NCBI RefSeq assembly: GCF_033971905.1
Contig: NZ_JALBUT010000001.1
Coordinates: forward strand, 186,001 to 250,000
Origin: Intestinicryptomonas porci
Lineage (GTDB): Bacteria; Verrucomicrobiota; Verrucomicrobiia; Opitutales; Intestinicryptomonadaceae
Reading direction: 5' to 3'
Length of the DNA stretch: 64,000 nt
How positions within the stretch are numbered: position 1 is the stretch's first letter; each line of letters begins with the position of its first letter. The notes under the pieces were generated by a model, which did not search any database, had not been told where the DNA came from, and saw only the letters and a list, made by a program, of their open reading frames with translations. The translations under genes and the position numbers were made by a program. Of the stretch, positions 57,590 through 64,000 are shown piece by piece.

Positions 57590-58876
57590 ATGAAAAAACT
57601 TGACGTTTTGGTTATCGGAAGCGGCGGCAGAGAGCACGCCATTGTAAAAGCGGTGAAAAAATCCCCCCTGTGCGGCAGATTGGTTTGCACGCCCGCAAAC
57701 GGCGGCATTGAATTGGACTGCGAAACTGCCGCAATAAAGGCTGACGACATTTCAGGCATAGTCGAATTCGCCCGTGGCGGCAAATTCGACCTTGTGATAT
57801 GCGGGCCTGAAATCCCCCTTTCAATGGGGCTTGCAGATGCTCTCCGCGCAGAGGGCATATCGGTTTACGGGCCGAACAAAGACGGTGCAACGTTGGAGGC
57901 GAGCAAGGCTTTTTCAAAAAACTTTCTTAAAAAATATTCAATCCCGACTGCCGCAGGCGAAAATTTTACGGACTTCAAATCGGCAAAAAAATTCATTGAG
58001 GAAGCTCCGTTTGACGTTGTCATAAAGGCGAGCGGCTTGGCGGCGGGCAAGGGCGTCGTTATTCCATCGACAAAGGAAGAAGCCGTGGAAGCGGCTCGCG
58101 AAATGCTTGAAGGCGGAGTCTTCGGCGAAAGCGGCAGGGAAATTGTCGTTGAAGAAAAAATGGAGGGCGAAGAGGCGAGCATCATGTTAATGGTTTGCGG
58201 CACGAATTACATCATGCTTCCGCCGAGCCAGGATCACAAGCGCGTTGGCGAAGGCGACACAGGCTTGAATACGGGCGGAATGGGCGCGTATGCTCCCGCG
58301 GCCGTCGCAACTGAGGAAGTTTTGGAAAAAGTCAGAAAAGACATTGTTTCGCCCACCTTGGAGGGCTTGAAAAAAGAGGGTATAGACTATCGCGGAACTT
58401 TGTATGTAGGCATCATGATTACCGCGCAAGGACCGAAAGTCGTTGAATTTAACGTGCGTTTCGGCGACCCCGAATGCCAGGTGCTTTTGCCGCTTTTAAA
58501 AACCGACGCCTTAGAGCTTATGAATAACATTGCAAACGGCTCTTTGGATTCTTCAAAGGTGGAAATCAAGGACGAATTTGCGGTGGTCGTGGTGGTTTGC
58601 GCGAAGGGTTATCCCGATTCATACAAGAAAGGCGATGTAATTTCACTTCCCAAGACGGAAACAGAAGGCGCGTATGTAATCCATAGCGGAACAAAGCGCG
58701 GTTCGGACGGCGAAATTTTGACAAACGGAGGCAGGGTTTTGGGCATGACTGCGACAGGCAAAACTTTGCGCGAGGCGCTGGATAAAGCCTATAAACTTTG
58801 CGGTGAAACTTCATTTGACGGAGCATTCTACCGCCGCGACATTGCCCATCGCCAGTTAAAGCGTGACTTGCAATAA
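57590..58876 (+). CDS. purD: Phosphoribosylamine--glycine ligase
   Basis: 428 residues from the ATG at 57590, whose ribosome-binding site AGAAAGG lies in the end of the permease gene. The frame continues far upstream but without family resemblance. The enzyme joins glycine to 5-phosphoribosylamine with ATP in purine synthesis. Marks are LVIGSGGREHAIV at the start, KASGLAAGKGVVIP, EGEEASIMLMVCG, and the ATP-grasp signature EFNVRFGDPECQVLLP near 283. Confidence 0.95.
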   Translation: MKKLDVLVIGSGGREHAIVKAVKKSPLCGRLVCTPANGGIELDCETAAIKADDISGIVEFARGGKFDLVICGPEIPLSMGLADALRAEGISVYGPNKDGATLEASKAFSKNFLKKYSIPTAAGENFTDFKSAKKFIEEAPFDVVIKASGLAAGKGVVIPSTKEEAVEAAREMLEGGVFGESGREIVVEEKMEGEEASIMLMVCGTNYIMLPPSQDHKRVGEGDTGLNTGGMGAYAPAAVATEEVLEKVRKDIVSPTLEGLKKEGIDYRGTLYVGIMITAQGPKVVEFNVRFGDPECQVLLPLLKTDALELMNNIANGSLDSSKVEIKDEFAVVVVVCAKGYPDSYKKGDVISLPKTETEGAYVIHSGTKRGSDGEILTNGGRVLGMTATGKTLREALDKAYKLCGETSFDGAFYRRDIAHRQLKRDLQ

Positions 58877-58877
58877 A

Positions 58878-59360
58878 ATGAAAAGAGACAGCGTAATATT
58901 TCTATGCACGGGCAACATCTGCCGCTCCCCCATGGGAGAGGGGCTTTTGAAGCACGCGATTGCGGCATTGCCCGATTCAAGCCCTCTTAAAACTTTGCGC
59001 GTGCTTTCTGCGGGAACTTTTGGTGAGGACGGAATGAGGGCAAGCTCGAATTCTATAATCGCGCTCGACAAGGTCGGAGTTGACATTTCAAGGCATGTTG
59101 CCCAATCGATAACGCAGGAAATGCTTGACGGATGCTTTGCGCTCGTTGCGATGACGCAGGCGCATCTCGACACCGTAAGGCGTTATTTTAAAACCATGCC
59201 GCCGCATTCTTTCACTTTGCTTTCGCTGGTTCCGAATGCCGCGCATACGGATATTTTAGACCCCTATGGATACGGCATGAACACTTACATCGAAGTGCGC
59301 GACGAAATTATCTCGGCAATGCCGCATCTTGTCAAATTTTTGGAAAAGGAATACAAATGA
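58878..59360 (+). CDS. Low-molecular-weight protein tyrosine phosphatase
   Basis: 160 residues from the ATG at 58878, just after the purD stop; a GTG at 58863 would overlap purD. The P-loop is FLCTGNICRSPMGEGL with nucleophile Cys and Arg in C-x5-R. The general acid Asp is in DILDPYGYG. The residue after Asn in the loop is Ile, as in tyrosine phosphatases, rather than Thr as in the arginine phosphatase YwlE. The pairing with rpiB is the same as ywlE-ywlF in Bacillus. It overlaps rpiB by 4 bases. Confidence 0.92.
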   Translation: MKRDSVIFLCTGNICRSPMGEGLLKHAIAALPDSSPLKTLRVLSAGTFGEDGMRASSNSIIALDKVGVDISRHVAQSITQEMLDGCFALVAMTQAHLDTVRRYFKTMPPHSFTLLSLVPNAAHTDILDPYGYGMNTYIEVRDEIISAMPHLVKFLEKEYK

Positions 59361-59785
59361 AAATTGCGTTGGCCGCCGACCATGGCGGATTTCAGTTAAA
59401 AAATTCAATGTTGAAATTCCTGCAAGACGCGGGTTTTGAAACTGTCGATTTCGGCACGAACACCTGCGATTCCGTGGATTATCCTGACTACGCAAAATTG
59501 GTCGGAAACGCCGTGGCAAACGGCGGGTGCGACTTCGGAGTTTTGGTGTGCACTACCGGCATTGGCATTTCAATATCCGCAAACAAAATCAAGGGAATTC
59601 GCGCGGCGCTCTGCCATAATTGCGACGGCGCTAAATTTTCAAGGCTTCACAACAACGCAAACGTGATTTGCATGGGCGCGAAATACGTCGGCAAAAAACT
59701 TGCAAATGAAATGCTAAAAACTTTTCTTGAAACCGAATTTGAGGGCGGAAGGCACGCGCGCAGAGTCGGCAAAATGGAAGCTTAG
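59357..59785 (+). CDS. rpiB: Ribose-5-phosphate isomerase B
   Basis: A 142-residue enzyme of the RpiB/LacAB family that interconverts ribose- and ribulose-5-phosphate. Marks are ALAADHGGFQLKN at the start, DFGTNTCDSVDYPDYAKLV, and the catalytic loop LVCTTGIGISISANKIKGIRAAL with the active-site Cys. HNNANVICMGAKYVG follows. The stop overlaps that of convergent mutL by 3 bases. Confidence 0.94.
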   Translation: MKIALAADHGGFQLKNSMLKFLQDAGFETVDFGTNTCDSVDYPDYAKLVGNAVANGGCDFGVLVCTTGIGISISANKIKGIRAALCHNCDGAKFSRLHNNANVICMGAKYVGKKLANEMLKTFLETEFEGGRHARRVGKMEA

Positions 59786-61668
59786 CTGAAAAACGCGGAA
59801 ATTTCAGCCGCGGTTATTTCCTTGCAGGTGCGTTTGCCGTCGGGCGAAAACATCGGGCTTTTTGACGAGAATAGGTCGTCCAAAACGGCGTTTGCGGCGT
59901 ACTCGCTTTCGGCGATTTTTATTCCGCGGGACATCTTCACCGCGAGGCTTGCAAAAGTTTGCTCCGACAAGTTTTTTCTGCCGATTTCAAAGCCCTCTTC
60001 GCGCGCAAGCTCGACAAAATCCTTGATGAAGTTTTCAACGTCCCCGAATTCGAGCCAAAGCGGAATTGCGCTTATCCTGTAAAATCTTTCGCCAAATTCT
60101 TCTATTTCAAATCCGCATACTTCAAATCCGCGCTTATTGCGCTTGAACACTTCGTCGTCTGCCCTGTCAAATTCAATGTTTACGGGGATTAGAAGCGTTT
60201 GGGCTTTCGGCTTTTCGCCCGCGAAGTTGCGCACGATTTTTTCGTAATTTATGCGCTTTAAGGCGGATTGGATTGATAAAATTATGAGCGAGTTTGACTG
60301 CGTTTCAAAGAGGGCGTATTTTCTTGAAAGGTGTTTTAAATATTTCCAGCCGAGCGTAGAGCTTGGGCGCAAATCCTCAGCCTTTGCGCTTTTTATGGCG
60401 ACGGGCTTTTCCGACTCAAAAATTTTGGATGGTGGATTTTTTGCCTTATGCAAATCCTCCGCCGCTTTTTCCGCCGCGATTTTTATTGGGTCAAACTTAG
60501 GCTTTACGTCGGATTTTGGTGCGGAAAACGGCGCAGTGAAAGAATTGTTATTTTGTGAAAAATCAATTATTTTACGCAGCTTTTCAGATTCTTCGACATG
60601 GGCTTGGGGCGCGGATTTAAAGGATTTCGTTTCAGGTTTTTGAATTTCCCGAATCGGCGTTATCGAATAGTTTTCGAGAGTTTCAACCAATGCGGCGAGG
60701 ATTGCCGAGCGCATTGCAAATTCGTTTTTGAGGCGCACTTCGCGCTTTGCGGGGTGGACGTTTACATCAACAAAACGCGGGTCGATTTCAATAAAAAGAA
60801 ACGCCGCAGGATATTTGCCTTGCGGCATCGCGCTTTTGTAGGCGTCTTTCAGCGCGGAGAAAACGGCGCGGCATTCAACGGGCCTGCCGTTTATGAATGC
60901 GTAGATGTTTTTTGAAGTGGTCCAGCTTTCGGCGGGCTTTGAAACCGCACCCGACACCGATATTCCGAAACCCGAGTATGGGGCAAGCGGGATAAGTTTT
61001 TCCGAAATTTCTTCGCCGAAAATATTTTTTACCCGCTCCGCAAGGTCGGCGGTTTTTTTTGACGAGAAAATCAGCTTCGAGTTTTCGCGCAGGCTGAAAG
61101 AAATATCGTTTTTTGCGAGCGCGTAGAGCTTGCACATCTTTATGATATGCCCAGCTTCGGTGTTGTCGGTCTTTAAAAATTTGCGCCTCGCAGGGACGGA
61201 GCAAAAGAGGTCTTCGACAACTATTTCCGTCCCGCGGCCCATTGCTACTTCCTTTATTTCAGTAATTTTGCCTGCGCGGACGCTTACTGATGTCCCGACT
61301 TTCGCGCCTTCGGGTTTTGTAAGAAGCGTGAATTTCGACACGCTTGCAATGCTCGGCAACGCTTCTCCCCTGAAGCCGAAACTTAAAATGCTTTCGAGGT
61401 CGTCGGCGGAGCGAATTTTGCTTGTCGCGTGGGGTTCAAGGCAGGTTAGGGCCTGGTCTTTTCTCATTCCGTGACCGTTGTCGGAGACTTTTATGAAAGT
61501 TTTTCCGCCGTTTTTAAATTCGATGTCAATGCTTGTTGCCTTTGCATCGATGGAGTTTTCAACAAGCTCTTTTACTGCCGCGGCGGGACGTTCTATGACT
61601 TCTCCCGCCGCGATTTTGTTTGCGACATCATCTGTTAAAATTTTGATTTCCGGCAAAGAGTTGTCCAT
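59782..61668 (-). CDS. mutL: DNA mismatch repair protein MutL
   Basis: A 628-residue protein. The GHKL ATPase region is complete: NKIAAGEVIERPAAAVKELV, ENSIDA, DNGHGM, GFRGEALPSIASVS. Transducer-domain sequence (FINGRPVECRAV, VDVNVHPAKREVR) follows to about 330, then a variable linker and a C-terminal dimerisation domain. The DQHAx2Ex4E endonuclease motif of MutL from bacteria without MutH is replaced by LSIQSALKRINYE (464-476), and the CPHGRP-like motif reads SPDGKRT. So nicking activity is not expected. Confidence 0.95.
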   Translation of the reverse strand: MDNSLPEIKILTDDVANKIAAGEVIERPAAAVKELVENSIDAKATSIDIEFKNGGKTFIKVSDNGHGMRKDQALTCLEPHATSKIRSADDLESILSFGFRGEALPSIASVSKFTLLTKPEGAKVGTSVSVRAGKITEIKEVAMGRGTEIVVEDLFCSVPARRKFLKTDNTEAGHIIKMCKLYALAKNDISFSLRENSKLIFSSKKTADLAERVKNIFGEEISEKLIPLAPYSGFGISVSGAVSKPAESWTTSKNIYAFINGRPVECRAVFSALKDAYKSAMPQGKYPAAFLFIEIDPRFVDVNVHPAKREVRLKNEFAMRSAILAALVETLENYSITPIREIQKPETKSFKSAPQAHVEESEKLRKIIDFSQNNNSFTAPFSAPKSDVKPKFDPIKIAAEKAAEDLHKAKNPPSKIFESEKPVAIKSAKAEDLRPSSTLGWKYLKHLSRKYALFETQSNSLIILSIQSALKRINYEKIVRNFAGEKPKAQTLLIPVNIEFDRADDEVFKRNKRGFEVCGFEIEEFGERFYRISAIPLWLEFGDVENFIKDFVELAREEGFEIGRKNLSEQTFASLAVKMSRGIKIAESEYAANAVLDDLFSSKSPMFSPDGKRTCKEITAAEISAFFS

Positions 61669-61823
61669 AAAAATAAAAAGCTAAAAAAGAATAAGGCAAA
61701 AATCAAAAATGCGCAATTTTATTTTTTCCGCCGAAAATTTTGATAGTTGCACTAAAATGCGCCACCGCTTGCCGAAGTTTAAAATGGCAGCGGAAGCGCA
61801 AATGCTTTATGCAAAAAAAGCGG

Positions 61824-64000
61824 CTACTTTTCCTGATGTACGAAAATCGGGGTTAATTTTGCGGGCTTTTTTATTTGCGAAAGCTCGCCGAAATCCCCTG
61901 TGATTGTTATGCCGTAAAGCTTTTTGCCCGACAGGTTTTCGCTTGATGCAATATTGCCTTCAAAATCGCCAAAGCCCACGATTTTCATCGGGTTTTCCAA
62001 AGATTTTTGCGCCTCTTCTTTTGTAGAATACGCTTCGGGCATCGGATCTTTCAATTCTTCTCCGTAAAGTTCGGATTTCACAAAATTTGCCCTCGAATCT
62101 GTTTCAAAAATCCATGAGTATGGAGTTAATTCAGCCGCGACGGCATCGATTTTCTTTGCCCTTTTTTGCAGGGTTTTGGAGAATGCAAAACCGCTTTTTA
62201 TCGGGGATTGACGGAAAGCGTCCAGAATTCTTTTTTCAAGCCATGCCTTGAATATCGGATTTGCATCGGAGTTTGCGGCGAAAACCAGAGCTTGCGAAAG
62301 CGATTTTTTATCGGAAATTTCCGCAGTTTTTTCCGCAATTTCGGCTTCTTTTGCGAGTTTTATTCCCTCCAAAATGTAGCCGTTCGGGCGGCGGTTTTTG
62401 AATGTTATCTTGCTAAATGCGGTTTCTTTTGCCTTGCCTGAGGAGTCGGACACAATATTTGCCTTTTGTATTACTTCTCCGCCGCCGTTCCACACGCGGT
62501 TTCTTTCTTCGGGCTTATCAATCATATAGTACGTTTTGCCGTTTGAAGTGGCTTTGTGGATTTTTGCGATTTCCGGAAAATCATAGAAGTTTATGCTTGG
62601 CGCGGAAAATTTTTCTGGAGCTTCTTCCGCCGTGTTTTTATCGATTATGCCACCGTAAACTTCAAACAAAACCGCGTCTTTCGCCGCCAAGATTTTTTCG
62701 ATGCTTCCAGCGTCTTTTGGCGAAATCGCGGGGCTTTGAGAAAGCTCTTTCAACGCCTCGAAATATTCTTCCGCGCTCGACGCGCTCTTTATGAGGGCGA
62801 GCGATTTGCCAAAGTTTTCGGCAAGATTTGCCTTGTCTTCCAATTCTTGCGCAACTTCCTGCAATTTTTCTGCCCTTTCAGGCGAAATCGCAAAAATAAT
62901 ACTTGGGTTTTCGGCGAGGGCGCGGGCTTTTTGAAGGGCGTCTTTCGCGTTTTTTATGTGTTGGATATTTTCGCTGTCATGCACGTTTGCAAGCGCGGTT
63001 TCCCTTTGAATTAAATCAATAAGGGCATTCAATTTTGCGGCGTTTGCGGCGCGTTTTGCGGAAATCGCGTTTGAAAAAGCGTTTGCAAAGCTTGAAATTT
63101 CCATCTTCACCGCGGAGTATTCCGCTCCGTCCAAGGTGTTTGCCTGAGAATCCGCCGCGCTTAGTTCGTTTTGCATTTCAAGCCAGTTTGCGGGGTCGTC
63201 AGATTTTTTGTCGAATTTTTCTGCCGCATTCTTGAAGTGTTCAAATTTTTTAAGATAGGCGGTTTTTAATGCCAGAGTATTTTCGATTGTTTCTATCTTG
63301 TCGGAAAATTCGGTAAGAGCGCACGTTTGGGGGAAGGTTTTTTTTAGGCTTTCAAGCGACTGCACAGCCCCCCTTGTGTTTTGCATGTTTTGGATTGCCG
63401 AAATCGCGTTTGCAACGCTTCTATATTGCGTGTTCAGCCTTTCGCGCTTTTGTATTTCAAAAAACGTCGCTACTGCAAGGCATATTACGACCGTGGCAAG
63501 CCCCGCTTTTTTAAGGAGCGAAATTGTTATTTTGAAGCGCAGGACGGAAATCGTTTTTGAAAGTCTTTTTGCCATTTCGGGTTCTATTGAATTTCCCGCC
63601 GCTTTTTTCAACTTCAAGATTTTTTCAAGCGACTGCTTCGGCGGCATGTCGCTCGGATGCTCTATTTCAGAAGCGATGTCAAGCAGAGCCTGGGCTTTCG
63701 CTTCCGCCGCGTTCGCTTCGTCCTGCATAAAGAGGGCGCGTTTTGTCTGGGCGCGCAGGTAGTCTTGGTCGGCGGCGTTAAGCTCAATCTCGAACTTGCT
63801 TGTGAGAACGTCTGTTTCCGCCGCAAATTCGAGGATTTTCCGATAGTCGTCGGCGATTTCGGAACTGCGGAGAGCTTCAAATATTTCAGATATGCGCTTT
63901 ATTGCGTTTTGCTTTTCGTAGTCGTCGATTTTTGAGGAAAGATTTTTCCAGTCTTCGTCGTTTGAAAATATGTCGTCGGCATATTCCCGAATGTCAGACG
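61824..64000 (-). CDS. Large membrane protein, N-terminus beyond the window edge
   Basis: The open frame extends past the ATG at 63728 to the edge without a stop, and the upstream residues are protein-like (EIELNAADQDYLRAQ, then RALF before the Met), so the gene is partial: at least 724 residues. A single membrane segment, AGLATVVICLAVATFF, lies about 74-90 residues after that Met. On both sides are long charged helices, probably coiled coils. The C-terminal part has KSGFAFSKTLQKRAKK and a β-like end. No family recognised. Large membrane-anchored kinases of Verrucomicrobia have such tails, but no kinase motif is visible here. Confidence 0.7.
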   Translation of the reverse strand, partial: SDIREYADDIFSNDEDWKNLSSKIDDYEKQNAIKRISEIFEALRSSEIADDYRKILEFAAETDVLTSKFEIELNAADQDYLRAQTKRALFMQDEANAAEAKAQALLDIASEIEHPSDMPPKQSLEKILKLKKAAGNSIEPEMAKRLSKTISVLRFKITISLLKKAGLATVVICLAVATFFEIQKRERLNTQYRSVANAISAIQNMQNTRGAVQSLESLKKTFPQTCALTEFSDKIETIENTLALKTAYLKKFEHFKNAAEKFDKKSDDPANWLEMQNELSAADSQANTLDGAEYSAVKMEISSFANAFSNAISAKRAANAAKLNALIDLIQRETALANVHDSENIQHIKNAKDALQKARALAENPSIIFAISPERAEKLQEVAQELEDKANLAENFGKSLALIKSASSAEEYFEALKELSQSPAISPKDAGSIEKILAAKDAVLFEVYGGIIDKNTAEEAPEKFSAPSINFYDFPEIAKIHKATSNGKTYYMIDKPEERNRVWNGGGEVIQKANIVSDSSGKAKETAFSKITFKNRRPNGYILEGIKLAKEAEIAEKTAEISDKKSLSQALVFAANSDANPIFKAWLEKRILDAFRQSPIKSGFAFSKTLQKRAKKIDAVAAELTPYSWIFETDSRANFVKSELYGEELKDPMPEAYSTKEEAQKSLENPMKIVGFGDFEGNIASSENLSGKKLYGITITGDFGELSQIKKPAKLTPIFVHQEK

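Noticed and set aside
63662..63880. 72-residue − strand frame near the right edge
   Set aside because: It is out of frame with the longer open frame that continues through to the window end.

Overview
The window looks like chromosomal DNA of a Gram-negative member of the Verrucomicrobiota, probably a relative of the Opitutales or Akkermansia lineages. Four things point there. There is lipid A and LPS machinery (lpxK, an LptF/G permease). There is a PEP-CTERM protein with a Verrucomicrobia-style partner. RNase Y is present. Most telling is a five-gene locus with the same content and order as the Amuc_1102 to Amuc_1098 pilus/secretin locus of Akkermansia. No plasmid, phage or insertion-sequence genes were recognised.

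Layout. 1-7749: surface polysaccharide genes. An XrtA-type polysaccharide deacetylase and two glycosyltransferases on the + strand face a − strand operon of an FkbH-like HAD-IIIC enzyme, a VOC protein, an acyl carrier protein, an O-antigen ligase-like protein and a TPR-like membrane protein. 7806-19852: scattered housekeeping genes (ogt, an AspT-type transporter, folE2, an HMGL-like aldolase, an SdpI-like membrane protein, rnhC-rnhB, rny). 20308-29872: a PEGA lipoprotein, proC, glycogen phosphorylase, lpxK, an outer-membrane barrel, an ECF sigma factor with a putative regulator, a small basic protein, rpmB and mrp. 30062-35453: a cobalamin riboswitch followed by a DUF4465 PEP-CTERM protein, a BtuB-like receptor and a large secreted protein, which together look like a B12 uptake operon. 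35612-41791: a RidA/chorismatase-like protein, galM, two FmdB-like proteins, a TPR lipoprotein, a site-2 protease, rarA and a holin-like membrane protein. 43091-52043: a DEAD-box helicase and the pilus/secretin operon. 52138-64000: tRNA-Ala, membrane proteins, a PhnP-like hydrolase, a RodZ-like protein, an LptF/G permease, purD, a low-molecular-weight phosphatase, rpiB, mutL and a large edge-truncated membrane protein.

The most unusual content is noncoding. Two arrays (about 11951-12330 and 28223-28760) contain a repeated hairpin-within-inverted-repeat element. Both arrays start exactly at the stop codon of the upstream gene. The best two copies differ by four compensatory base-pair changes while keeping the same mismatch, internal loop and apical loop length. 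A third region, 41840-43085, lies between convergent genes. It holds three diverged copies of a roughly 240-300 bp element, one of them inverted, built from many short hairpins with GAA-type loops. I recognise neither family.

All product names come from motif recognition by eye; no database search was run. Start codons were moved from the longest open frame where a ribosome-binding site, a signal peptide or family length argued for it.
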